From an uncultured Tidjanibacter sp. (GTDB taxonomy: Bacteria; Bacteroidota; Bacteroidia; Bacteroidales; Rikenellaceae), in contig CANTVF010000003.1 of NCBI GenBank assembly GCA_947852905.1, positions 1 to 64,000 on the forward strand: a stretch of 64,000 nt of DNA. Reading direction: 5' to 3'. Positions 28,415 through 41,307 of the stretch are shown here, piece after piece (position 1 is the first letter of the stretch; each line of letters opens with the position of its first letter). The notes beneath the pieces were generated by a model. It did not search any database and had not been told where the DNA came from. It was given only the letters and a program-made list of their open reading frames with translations. The translations under genes and the position numbers were made by a program.

Positions 28415-29875
28415 ATGAAAACAAATTTAACACTACTCGGTTTGTTAGGCGGTATGCTCGCATCGTTACTTTCAGTTTCATGCACAAAAGTAGAAATAGA
28501 CGAACAGTACGTGAAACTCGAACAAATAGTATGTTCGTTCTACGGTTCGGACAATGCTCCCATGGAGATAAAAGTACAGTCCAACCCCGCAGCATGGACT
28601 GCCGAATCCGACCAGTCGTGGCTTAAGACCGACAGGAGTGCAGACGGAAGCACGCTTACACTCACCGCGGACGACAACGCCTCGGAAGAGGAAAGGAGCG
28701 CAACGGTAACTGTATACGCCGGAGAAGCCATGGAACAAATAACGATAACCCAGCTGGCGAGATCCATAAATCTGCCGCACTATAAAAAGCATGACGAATT
28801 TCAAGGTTTGGGCGCCATGTCACCGAGCGGAAATTATATAGGCGGTTACGAAAGCAAATACGACGATAACGATTATTCCATTATCACACCGATCATCATA
28901 GATACCCATACCGGTGAGGAGTTCCGTTTGGGAGATTTCGACGCTATGAGTTTCAACATAACATCGACTCACTGCATATCCGACGACGGCTTATTGTTCG
29001 TGAGCGACGGAGAACACGGCGTCTCTTTGGTTTTCGACAAAGACGGGACCTACTTCGCCTTAGAAGAACCCGGTTACTCGCAAGTTTCCGTATCCAATAC
29101 CGGGGCCGGCGGCAAATATTGGGTAGGATACGCAATGAAACAATCCGAAGATGGGGTTTTGGGCGGCCTGTTCGTACCACTGGTATGGGTAGACCGTGAA
29201 GTACACGAACTCAAGATGCCCGACAAAAACTGGCGCGGCGAAGATTTCTGGGCGGGCATACTGCTGAGGGACATATCTGCCGACGGCTCCATAATTTACG
29301 GAACGACATGGGAGGGTGACGACGGCGGTATGGTGTACTGGACCAATCTCGACGAACAAGGCCAGTACGTAGGCAAGGACGTACACAAAGTAACCACCGT
29401 TACCGACCGCGACGGCATCCAACTGAATCTGGTATGCGGAATGTCGGCTACTGCCGAAAAATATAAAGTAAGTCCTACGGGCAAATGGATAGCCGGTATT
29501 TACCGTATCGAAGAGCTGGCGGAAGACCAGTGGAACGTAAATTACACGCAGTATGCCGCGTTCTACAACACCGAAACGGAAACGACCACTATTCTGGAGG
29601 ACTACAGCGAGTGCACCGGACTTTTTGCAACCGACGACGGCATAGCTTTCATAGGCAACGGAACGATGGCACTCAGCAGCGGCATCGTATACGACCTCAA
29701 TCAAGGGACCGTTTTGGGAAGTATGTCCGAATGGATTTACAACACCTATGGAATACACATACCCGAGAATCAAATCATAACGTACCTCAATGCCGACAAA
29801 GACTGTATTTTCGGAAACATTTACGACAACGGCAAATTCCTGAGCTATTCCATAATCCCGCCGTACTCCGAATAA
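28415..29875 (+). CDS. array lipoprotein A6: BACON domain plus predicted beta-propeller
   Basis: 486 aa. Lipobox SVSC (Cys23), TKVEIDEQ. BACON domain at about 34-115 (WTAESDQSWLKTDRSADG ... VTVYAGEAMEQITITQLA). Propeller-type motifs: MSPSGNYIGGY, ISDDGLLFV, TGAGGKYWVGYA, ISADGSIIYGTTW, VSPTGKWIAGIY, ATDDGIAFIG and the weak NADKDCIFGN. The sequence STGL becomes CTGL (DYSECTGL) where all others have ESTG. It has no B partner; the next feature is its terminator. Binding role inferred. Confidence 0.8.
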   Translation: MKTNLTLLGLLGGMLASLLSVSCTKVEIDEQYVKLEQIVCSFYGSDNAPMEIKVQSNPAAWTAESDQSWLKTDRSADGSTLTLTADDNASEEERSATVTVYAGEAMEQITITQLARSINLPHYKKHDEFQGLGAMSPSGNYIGGYESKYDDNDYSIITPIIIDTHTGEEFRLGDFDAMSFNITSTHCISDDGLLFVSDGEHGVSLVFDKDGTYFALEEPGYSQVSVSNTGAGGKYWVGYAMKQSEDGVLGGLFVPLVWVDREVHELKMPDKNWRGEDFWAGILLRDISADGSIIYGTTWEGDDGGMVYWTNLDEQGQYVGKDVHKVTTVTDRDGIQLNLVCGMSATAEKYKVSPTGKWIAGIYRIEELAEDQWNVNYTQYAAFYNTETETTTILEDYSECTGLFATDDGIAFIGNGTMALSSGIVYDLNQGTVLGSMSEWIYNTYGIHIPENQIITYLNADKDCIFGNIYDNGKFLSYSIIPPYSE

Positions 29876-30051
29876 CGGGAGAGCCTTTGCCGCACATCGG
29901 CACGCAGCCGGAATCATCCCCCATTCCGGCACCAAAGGCCGAACGACGACATTACGGGGCCTTCGAGATAACGACAGATTATACATGCCCCGCAAAGGGT
30001 ATAATGCTCGGAACGTCTACCGATGAAAACATAGCTGCATATAGACAAATC
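29876..30051. other. A6 3' untranslated stretch
   Basis: The 176 nt after A6 hold no gene; they may be the place where a B gene was lost, but no B remnant is visible. Confidence 0.35.
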
Positions 30052-30161
30052 TTTTTCATGTTGTCCGGCGGCCTGCTCAGCATAATGACAATCCGCCGAC
30101 ACTTAGGTTATTAGGGTGTAATTAACGTCTCGCCGCCTGCGACAGGCCGCGAGATTTTTTT
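30052..30161 (+). terminator. unit A6 3' end and terminator
   Basis: Traces of the 3' element (TTTTTCATG, then TTAGGTTA) precede a hairpin at 30128-30154 (TCTCGC.GCCTG-CGA-CAGGC.GCGAGA) and TTTTTTT at 30155-30161. Confidence 0.85.
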
Positions 30162-30325
30162 ATATCCGAAGCCATAACGCCAGCCGCCCGGACCAAACTG
30201 TACATAACCCTATGTTATCATTTCCATGTCGACAACACCCCGGTGATAAAAAGCCATACCGTAAGCGGCTGTTAATTCGCTAACGAATTATGCCCAAGAA
30301 AGTCTCCTTTATCGGAAAAGATTAA

Positions 30326-30333
30326 TATCTTTG
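30326..30333 (+). promoter_or_regulatory. -7 box for mutA-mutB
   Basis: TATCTTTG matches TAnnTTTG. A -33 TTTG is not evident. The leader to the mutA start is about 95 nt, too short for a cobalamin riboswitch and without its B12-box. Confidence 0.55.
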
Positions 30334-30434
30334 TGAGTATCGTGCTTATGGCCGGGATCGTCAACGATTGCCGAGATGCCGCACGACACCTATTCCCGCA
30401 TCAGAAAGACAACACATATTAACCTTTAGAAGTT

Positions 30435-32291
30435 ATGGCAGATAACAAGGAAGAGAAGCTGTTTTCGCAATTCCCGCCGGTGACTACCGAGCAATGGGAA
30501 GCCGCGATCATGGCAGACCTCAAAGGCGCCGACTACCAGAAAAAACTCGTCTGGCGGACGGCCGAAGGGTTCAACGTGCGCCCCTACTACAGGGCCGAAG
30601 ACCTTCAGGGAATCAAATACCTCGGCAAGAAAAGCGGAGAATTTCCCTACGTAAGAGGCAACAGGTGCAACAACAAATGGCGTATCCACGAAACCATACG
30701 CGTAGAGGATATCGCCGAAGCCAACTCTCTGGCGCTCCGAGCCATAGAAGCCGGCGCGGAATCCATAGGTTTTGAACTGACGGCGGAACTCTCCGACAGT
30801 CAGGCCTCAACGCTGCTCGCAGGCATAGACCTCGACGCCGTGGAACTCGTCTTCTCAGGCGAAGGACTGCGCCCGACATTCGACCGCATACTGACCGTCG
30901 CCGACTCTCGCGGAGCCGATCCCGCCAAATTCAGGGCCATGTTCGTAATAGACCCGATAATAAACCACCTCTCGTTACAGGGAGCGTTCAAATGCGACGA
31001 CGACAAGGACGGCGAAGGGTGTTATCACACCATAGCCACTCTCGTAAAGAGCCGCGAACGCTACCCGAAGGTACGTGTAGTGACCGTATCGGGAGAAGCG
31101 TTCCACAACAGCGGTTCGACGATCACGCAGGAACTCGCGTTCACCCTCGCCGCAGGCCACGAATACGTGGTGCGCATGATGGACGCGGGACTGACGGCCG
31201 AGGAAGCCGCAAAGGCTATACGTTTCTCCATGGCGGTAAGTTCCAACTATTTTATGGAGATAGCCAAGTTCCGTGCCGGACGGATGTTGTGGGCCAACAT
31301 AATGAACGCATACACAGGCGGCTGCGCCCGCAAGATGTTCACACATGCGGTGACTTCCAAGTGGAACATCACGGCATACGACCCCTACGTCAACATGCTT
31401 CGCGGCACAACGGAGGCCATGAGCGCATCGCTGGCGGGCGTACATTCGCTCGAAGTGCTGCCGTTCGACGCGGCTTTCGAAAGTCCTACGGAATTCTCGT
31501 CGCGCATAGCCCGCAACGTACAGCTGTTGCTTAAGAACGAATCGCACTTCGACAACATAGTCGACCCGGCCGGAGGCTCGTACTACATAGAAAATCTGAC
31601 CGCCAGCATAGCCGAACAGGCTTGGAAGCTCTTCAAGGAGGTAGAGGAAAAAGGCGGTTACATCGCCGCATTCCGTCAGGGCTTCATAACCGACACCATA
31701 AAGGCGGCTGCCGAAGCCAAAGACAATGCGGTCGCCACTCGCAAGATAGTTTTGCTCGGTACCAACCAGTACCCCAACTTTACGGAAGTGGCCGACAGCA
31801 AAATCACAGAACAGGCCGTTACCCGCCCGCAGTGCGACGGACAATGCAAACGCCTCGTCCCGTATCGCGGCGGCATGGCATTCGAGCAGCTCCGCCTGCA
31901 AGTAGACCGCAGCGGCAAGAGTCCGCGCGCCTTCATGCTCACATGCGGCACGCTGGCAATGGCGCGCGCCCGTTCTCAGTTCGCATGCAACTTCTTCGCA
32001 TGCGCAGGCATACGCGTCGAGGACAACACGTTCTTCCACAGCGTAGAGGAAGGCGCCGAAGCCGCCCTCAAATCCGGAGCCGAAATAGTGGTGATCTGTG
32101 CTGCCGACGACGATTATGCGACGCTCGCCCCGAAAGCCAAACAGATACTCGGCGACAAGGCCATATTCGTAGTGGCAGGCGCACCGGCATCGCAACCTGA
32201 ATTGGAACAGCAGGGAATCACTCGCTTCATAAGCGTACGGAGCAACGTACTGGAAACCCTCAGGGGATATGTCAAGGAACTCGGAATCTAA
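30435..32291 (+). CDS. mutA: methylmalonyl-CoA mutase small subunit
   Basis: 618 aa, normal for the small (beta) subunit. It forms a heterodimer with MutB, which interconverts succinyl-CoA and methylmalonyl-CoA in propionate formation or use. The TIM-barrel half is clear (TEGFNVRPYYRAEDLQG, EAFHNSGSTITQELAFTLA, DPAGGSYYIENLT). The C-terminal flavodoxin-like half (from about residue 480) lacks the cobalamin-binding DxHxxG motif, as is usual in this non-catalytic subunit. The stop is 21 nt before mutB, so both are one operon. Confidence 0.95.
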   Translation: MADNKEEKLFSQFPPVTTEQWEAAIMADLKGADYQKKLVWRTAEGFNVRPYYRAEDLQGIKYLGKKSGEFPYVRGNRCNNKWRIHETIRVEDIAEANSLALRAIEAGAESIGFELTAELSDSQASTLLAGIDLDAVELVFSGEGLRPTFDRILTVADSRGADPAKFRAMFVIDPIINHLSLQGAFKCDDDKDGEGCYHTIATLVKSRERYPKVRVVTVSGEAFHNSGSTITQELAFTLAAGHEYVVRMMDAGLTAEEAAKAIRFSMAVSSNYFMEIAKFRAGRMLWANIMNAYTGGCARKMFTHAVTSKWNITAYDPYVNMLRGTTEAMSASLAGVHSLEVLPFDAAFESPTEFSSRIARNVQLLLKNESHFDNIVDPAGGSYYIENLTASIAEQAWKLFKEVEEKGGYIAAFRQGFITDTIKAAAEAKDNAVATRKIVLLGTNQYPNFTEVADSKITEQAVTRPQCDGQCKRLVPYRGGMAFEQLRLQVDRSGKSPRAFMLTCGTLAMARARSQFACNFFACAGIRVEDNTFFHSVEEGAEAALKSGAEIVVICAADDDYATLAPKAKQILGDKAIFVVAGAPASQPELEQQGITRFISVRSNVLETLRGYVKELGI

Positions 32292-32312
32292 CGACAGTCA
32301 ACAAAGAGAAAG

Positions 32313-34454
32313 ATGAGAGCAAAATTTTCAGATATAACATATGACGGCGGTCCGGCAAAATGCTGCCATGCCGCCGACGGCCAGCCGCACAACGACAAAG
32401 TATGGCTGACGGCCGAACAAATCCCCGTAAAGAGTTCCTATTCGGAAAAGGATCTCGAAGGGCTCGAACACCTCAACTATGCGGCAGGTATAGTACCGTT
32501 CCTCCGCGGCCCGTACAGTACCATGTACGTGATGCGTCCGTGGACGATACGTCAGTACGCAGGATTTTCGACCGCCGAGGAGAGTAACGCCTTCTACCGC
32601 CGTAACCTCGCCTCAGGTCAGAAAGGGCTTTCCGTGGCATTCGACCTCGCCACGCACCGCGGCTACGACGCGGATCATCCCCGCGTTGTCGGCGACGTCG
32701 GAAAGGCGGGTGTTTCGATCTGTTCCGTAGAGGATATGAAGGTACTCTTCGACGGCATACCCCTCGACCAGATGTCGGTGTCGATGACCATGAACGGCGC
32801 GGTACTTCCTATACTGGCGTTCTACATAGTATCGGGACTCGAACAGGGCGTGCGCCTCGACCAGATGGCCGGAACCATCCAGAACGACATTCTCAAGGAG
32901 TTCATGGTGCGTAACACCTACATTTACCCGCCCGAATTCTCCATGAAGATCATTGCCGACATATTCGAATATACGGCCAAGAACATGCCCAAGTTCAACT
33001 CCATATCCATCTCCGGCTATCACATGCAGGAGGCCGGCGCCACGGCGGATATAGAGTTGGCATATACCCTCGCCGACGGTCTCGAATACCTCCGCGCCGG
33101 TATCAACGCAGGCATGAGCATAGACCAGTTCGCTCCGCGTCTCTCGTTCTTCTGGGGCATCGGCATGAACCACTTCATGGAGATAGCCAAGATGCGTGCG
33201 GCAAGGTTGCTCTGGGCGAAGATAGTAAGCCAGTTCAACCCGAAAAACCCGAAATCCATGGCGCTGCGCACGCACTGCCAGACTTCCGGCTGGTCGCTTA
33301 CCGAGCAGGATCCGTTCAATAATGTAGCCCGCACGGCAATCGAAGCCATGGGAGCGGCTCTCGGTCACACCCAGTCGCTGCACACCAACGCTCTGGACGA
33401 GGCTATCGCGCTGCCTACCGACTTCTCCGCCCGTATCGCACGCAACACGCAGATATACATTCAGGAGGAGACCAACATCACCCGTGAGGTCGATCCGTGG
33501 GCCGGTTCCTACTACGTGGAAGCGCTCACCAACGAGATAGCCCGCAAGGCATGGGACCACATACAGGAGATCGAAAGTCTCGGCGGCATGGCCAAAGCAA
33601 TCGAAACGGGCATCCCGAAGATGCGTATCGAGGAGGCCGCAGCCCGCAAGCAGGCTCACATCGACTCAGGCAGCGAGATCATCGTTGGCGTCAACAAGTA
33701 CCGTCTCGAAAAGGAGGATCCGATAGATATCCTCGCCGTAGACAATACGGCGGTACGCGAGGCACAGATCAAACGTCTCAAGGAGTTGCGTGCCAACCGC
33801 AACGAAGCCGACGTCCGCAAAGCTCTCGACGCTATCACGGAATGCGTCAAGACCGGTAACGGCAACTTGCTCGAACTCGCCGTAGAGGCCGCCAAAGTAA
33901 GGGCTACGCTCGGTGAAATCTCAGATGCATGCGAAGTGGTCGTAGGCCGCTACAAAGCCGTCATACGTTCAATCTCAGGTGTTTATTCAAGCGAAGTGAA
34001 AGAAGACGAGAATTTCGCGAAAGCCAGAGCCATGGCCGAGGAGTTCGCGCGTAAGGAGGGACGTCAACCCCGTATAATGATCGCCAAACTCGGTCAGGAC
34101 GGCCACGACCGCGGCGCCAAGGTAGTCGCCACCGGTTATGCCGACATAGGTTTCGACGTCGATATGGGTCCGCTGTTCCAGACACCGGCCGAAGCCGCAA
34201 AACAAGCCGTCGAAAACGACGTACACGTAGTCGGCGTATCCTCGCTGGCAGCAGGTCACCTCACTCTGGTACCGCAGATCATAGAGGAACTGAAGAAACT
34301 GGGACGCGAAGACATAGTGGTCATAGTAGGCGGCGTCATTCCGCAGCAGGACTACGAAGAACTCTATGCCGACGGCGCAGCGGCCATATTCGGCCCCGGT
34401 ACGCCCATTTCACTGGCAGCGATCAAGATACTCGAAATACTCATGGCCGAATAA
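32313..34454 (+). CDS. mutB: methylmalonyl-CoA mutase large subunit
   Basis: 713 aa, normal for the catalytic (alpha) subunit. Barrel signatures include [41 protein letters not shown] and [16 protein letters not shown]. The C-terminal B12-binding domain (from about residue 575) has [11 protein letters not shown], in which D-x-H-x-x-G supplies the His that binds cobalt, and GGVIPQQD near the end. The enzyme is adenosylcobalamin-dependent. It serves the succinate-propionate pathway typical of gut Bacteroidales. No meaB or epimerase gene is in the window. Confidence 0.97.
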   Translation: MRAKFSDITYDGGPAKCCHAADGQPHNDKVWLTAEQIPVKSSYSEKDLEGLEHLNYAAGIVPFLRGPYSTMYVMRPWTIRQYAGFSTAEESNAFYRRNLASGQKGLSVAFDLATHRGYDADHPRVVGDVGKAGVSICSVEDMKVLFDGIPLDQMSVSMTMNGAVLPILAFYIVSGLEQGVRLDQMAGTIQNDILKEFMVRNTYIYPPEFSMKIIADIFEYTAKNMPKFNSISISGYHMQEAGATADIELAYTLADGLEYLRAGINAGMSIDQFAPRLSFFWGIGMNHFMEIAKMRAARLLWAKIVSQFNPKNPKSMALRTHCQTSGWSLTEQDPFNNVARTAIEAMGAALGHTQSLHTNALDEAIALPTDFSARIARNTQIYIQEETNITREVDPWAGSYYVEALTNEIARKAWDHIQEIESLGGMAKAIETGIPKMRIEEAAARKQAHIDSGSEIIVGVNKYRLEKEDPIDILAVDNTAVREAQIKRLKELRANRNEADVRKALDAITECVKTGNGNLLELAVEAAKVRATLGEISDACEVVVGRYKAVIRSISGVYSSEVKEDENFAKARAMAEEFARKEGRQPRIMIAKLGQDGHDRGAKVVATGYADIGFDVDMGPLFQTPAEAAKQAVENDVHVVGVSSLAAGHLTLVPQIIEELKKLGREDIVVIVGGVIPQQDYEELYADGAAAIFGPGTPISLAAIKILEILMAE

Positions 34455-34471
34455 TAACGGCCCGATACGGC

Positions 34472-34502
34472 AAAAAGCGTCCCTTCCCGGGGACGCTTTT
34501 TT
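34472..34502 (+). terminator. mutAB terminator
   Basis: AAAAAGCGTCCC / GGGGACGCTTTTTT hairpin with a 5-nt loop, 17 nt after the mutB stop. Confidence 0.92.
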
Positions 34503-34880
34503 ATTCCCACATGTTTTCAGGTGTGATTCAAAACATACGCCATAACGGCGACATTTCTATTATCGTCCTCACCCTGCCCCGTCGAGACCGATTCTAACGA
34601 ACAAACCTGTCCGAAAACGTTTTCACATTCTCCCCTGCCCCGGTATGACACCAAAGCACCGCGGTATCCCTACCGATTATTACCGGCTCGTCTCCTCTCT
34701 CGCCAGCTATTTCTCCCACCCGAATCCGCGATACGACACACAACAGTGGAAACAGCCGTTCGCCGCCCCTATTGCAACCGGTTAAGGATAAATACCGACG
34801 GACTCAACCGTTTTCGCCATATTTCACGCACATCTATCCGAATACGGCTCCGCAACCATACATACATCCTCACTCTCGAC
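34503..34880. other. intergenic region, nothing recognised
   Basis: Spacer between mutB and the convergent lipoprotein gene. No gene, RNA or repeat is seen. Confidence 0.5.
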
Positions 34881-34920
34881 ACAGGAAGTCCGACGGTCTT
34901 TAAGCCGTCGGACTTCCTGT
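34881..34920. terminator. perfect 16-bp hairpin between convergent genes
   Basis: Arms 34881-34896 and 34905-34920 (ACAGGAAGTCCGACGG and its complement), 8-nt loop TCTTTAAG, no T-tract. It has the same design as the hairpin at 4946-4983 and also lies at a convergent junction, 38 nt after the stop of the - strand gene. Confidence 0.65.
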
Positions 34921-34957
34921 ATCAAACCGCGAACACCCTTATCCGCATTACTACAGT

Positions 34958-36355
34958 CTATTTATATTCCACCGAATACATATAACTGTTCTCGCCGCTG
35001 CCGAGATCGGTCTCGGTCCTGTTCTCTATGGTATATTCATACCCTGCCTCAGGATATTCCGGGTCACGAAGCCGGTCGCTTACCACAACGTCGTATTCTA
35101 TCCGTGTAAGCGTAACCGTCTCCCTGTACGTTATGGAGGCCACCGACCCGTCGCCATTGAACTCGTAATAGAGCTTGTCGTCGCTGTCGTAACCGAGCGA
35201 TTCATACGTTTCGTGGAAAGTACCGGGTTCAGTATAAATATCATCCCTGCCGACACCGGCCGATTCGTCCCATATGGTTTCGGCCAGATAACAATCGGAG
35301 CTTTTGCCGACGAGCCTAAGCAGGGCGAGACGGTCGAGACGACCGGGCATGTCGTCATAACTGTCGCCGTTGAGATGCCCCGAATCACGCGGGCCGAGCG
35401 ACATGAACAACATGTTGAAGTCCAGATTGGCGGTATCGTTGGCAGTCGTACCGAAGAAAACATCCAGATCCTCCTCCCATGCTCCGGAATAACTGCTCGT
35501 CTGGATAGATGACAAAAGTCCTCCGTTGTAGGTATAGGTATAATAATAATCTGTACCGTAATTCGTCCACGATATTTTGGAAAGTCTGTCCTCGGAATAC
35601 ATGAACGAATACTCCAGCTGGCTGCCGTCATAATCTTCAGCCGTCACACTGCCTACATAACCGGCATCGTTCAGGAACACGGTGTACTCGTCCAGATAAT
35701 CCGAGTCGTCGGTTTCCGTAATACCGATCTCGCCCGCAATGCCGTAATCGAGAACGCATTTACGATTCTGTCCCAAAGTTCCGTCCGAGGAATACATGCC
35801 TATGGAATATTCCGTTATCCTGTTCTCTGCATCGTATTTGAATTCATACGACTTTCTGCCCTCCGTATAATACCCGTCAGGCATACCTGTCCAGATATCT
35901 GGCGTAAACGATATGCGGCTTACGAGTTTCAGTTCGCCATCTACGCCCGGCTCGTCGCCGGGATTGTCATCAGGTTCATCTCCGCCATTCCGGCCTTGCT
36001 GCTCGACAGTAAACCTGACCGACGAATCGCCGCACAGTATGCTGACTATAGCCGCACGCGCCTCATCGGACTCATTGACCTCGAGTTTTATGGACATGGT
36101 ATATTCGCCTGCCGCATCGCCGCTCGCCGGATCGAGCGTTATCCATGCCTCGCCGTCCTCCGCAGCCGAAGCATCCACCTTCGTACTCCATGCCCCGGTA
36201 GTAATAAAACGTACATCCTCTCCCGAAGTCCGGTCGGCCGCGACAGTCTGATCCTTGGCTCCTCCAACAATCTTCACAAGATCGGTCTCGACCTCGCCGT
36301 TCTCACACCCCGTAAATGCGAGAACGGCCAAACAAATAAACAGTAACCGTTTCAT
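34958..36355 (-). CDS. lipoprotein with BACON-like domain and YD/DUF4595-like repeats
   Basis: 465 aa from the ATG at 36355, chosen because it gives a signal peptide with lipobox FTGC (Cys17); the upstream extension of 13 residues does not. Residues of about 30-120 are a BACON-like domain (WSTKVDASAAEDGEAWITLDPASG ... VRFTVEQQG), followed by an acidic linker (DEPDDNPGDEPG). The remainder has repeats such as YDAENRITEYSIG, YSEDRLSKISW and YTYNGGLLSSI, typical of Bacteroidota DUF4595-like lipoproteins with YD-type beta repeats. Function unknown. It is transcribed alone from a -7 box 120 nt upstream and is unrelated in its C-terminus to the array proteins. Confidence 0.75.
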   Translation of the reverse strand: MKRLLFICLAVLAFTGCENGEVETDLVKIVGGAKDQTVAADRTSGEDVRFITTGAWSTKVDASAAEDGEAWITLDPASGDAAGEYTMSIKLEVNESDEARAAIVSILCGDSSVRFTVEQQGRNGGDEPDDNPGDEPGVDGELKLVSRISFTPDIWTGMPDGYYTEGRKSYEFKYDAENRITEYSIGMYSSDGTLGQNRKCVLDYGIAGEIGITETDDSDYLDEYTVFLNDAGYVGSVTAEDYDGSQLEYSFMYSEDRLSKISWTNYGTDYYYTYTYNGGLLSSIQTSSYSGAWEEDLDVFFGTTANDTANLDFNMLFMSLGPRDSGHLNGDSYDDMPGRLDRLALLRLVGKSSDCYLAETIWDESAGVGRDDIYTEPGTFHETYESLGYDSDDKLYYEFNGDGSVASITYRETVTLTRIEYDVVVSDRLRDPEYPEAGYEYTIENRTETDLGSGENSYMYSVEYK

Positions 36356-36475
36356 AATTATATTGTTAAACATATAGAATGCGAATTTCACCAACTATAT
36401 AGCCGGATATCAGCCTATGTCCGTATGCCGACGACCGATACCGCATCACAATAAGCCGACATGGATTTTCGCAGG

Positions 36476-36483
36476 CAAAGTTA
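36476..36483 (-). promoter_or_regulatory. -7 box for the DUF4595-like lipoprotein
   Basis: On the - strand TAACTTTG matches TAnnTTTG, about 120 nt before the start codon. No clear -33 box. Confidence 0.5.
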
Positions 36484-36683
36484 TCGAATTTACGTCCTAC
36501 ACAGATATGCTCAATTTATTCAGAAATTAAAAAAACAACTGTTATCGTTCGTTTTCAAATCTTGCGACACAGAATGTCGGTCTGAACTCGGAAACACAAC
36601 CGGCCGCCAGAAAAGATAAGCCTCAACATACGAACGTGCCGGACACCATCGTATACAGCCCACTTCATTTACCTCGCCTATAA

Positions 36684-36848
36684 ACGACGGCTCCGTTACG
36701 CTCGGTAGCCGTAGTGCAGCCGCTTTACGAAGATTCTCTGTCTTGTAACCTTACGGAACGCGATACCGCCCTGCCTACAGGCGAAGTCATGGTACGCAAA
36801 GGTTATCAGATAACCGCACAAGTGCTGAGACAATCTAAAAGTCGCCCA
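36684..36848 (+). pseudogene. decayed inverted fragment of rpoC
   Basis: The + strand from about 36687 to 36815 can be aligned with the coding strand of rpoC (complement of about 38570-38705). Translation gives AVVQPLYEDSL ... PTGEVMVRKGYQIT against Rpo[12 protein letters not shown] ... [14 protein letters not shown]. Nucleotides agree over CTTTACGA--AGATTCTC, GGCGAAGTCAT-GTACGC and AGATAACC, with small insertions and deletions, one of them a 2-nt loss after CTTTACGA. No ATG starts the frame and a TAA lies at 36681-36683, so it is a remnant and not a gene. It sits just past the rpoC terminator, in the opposite orientation. Confidence 0.7.
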
Positions 36849-36853
36849 TAAAC

Positions 36854-36883
36854 AAAAAAGAGGCACCCGTTTCCGGATGCCTC
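36854..36883 (-). terminator. rpoC terminator
   Basis: On the - strand GAGGCATCCG-GAAA-CGGGTGCCTC is followed by TTTTTT, 23 nt after the rpoC stop codon. Confidence 0.92.
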
Positions 36884-36906
36884 GCATTATTATCAAAGGT
36901 CAACGA

Positions 36907-41169
<4,263 letters not shown>

Positions 41170-41266
41170 ATATTTTAACTTTCTAAATTATCCGATATAC
41201 GGAGACGCGCCGAGGACGCCTCTCCCCCTATGGCTTATGTCCCGGATTCACGCCGGATGCATACCG

Positions 41267-41298
41267 TTCCGGTGCGAAGCGAACGCTTCGCACCGGAA
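41267..41298 (-). other. perfect 14-bp hairpin between rpoB and rpoC
   Basis: Arms 41267-41280 and 41285-41298 (TTCCGGTGCGAAGC and complement) with a GAAC/GTTC tetraloop. There is no T-tract, so a processing or stabilising element of the rpoBC mRNA is more likely than a terminator. Confidence 0.75.
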
Positions 41299-41307
41299 GG
41301 CTGCATA

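Noticed and set aside
30334..30434. Cobalamin riboswitch upstream of mutA
   Set aside because: The leader is only about 95 nt and has no B12-box; MutAB use B12 but are not usually riboswitch-controlled.
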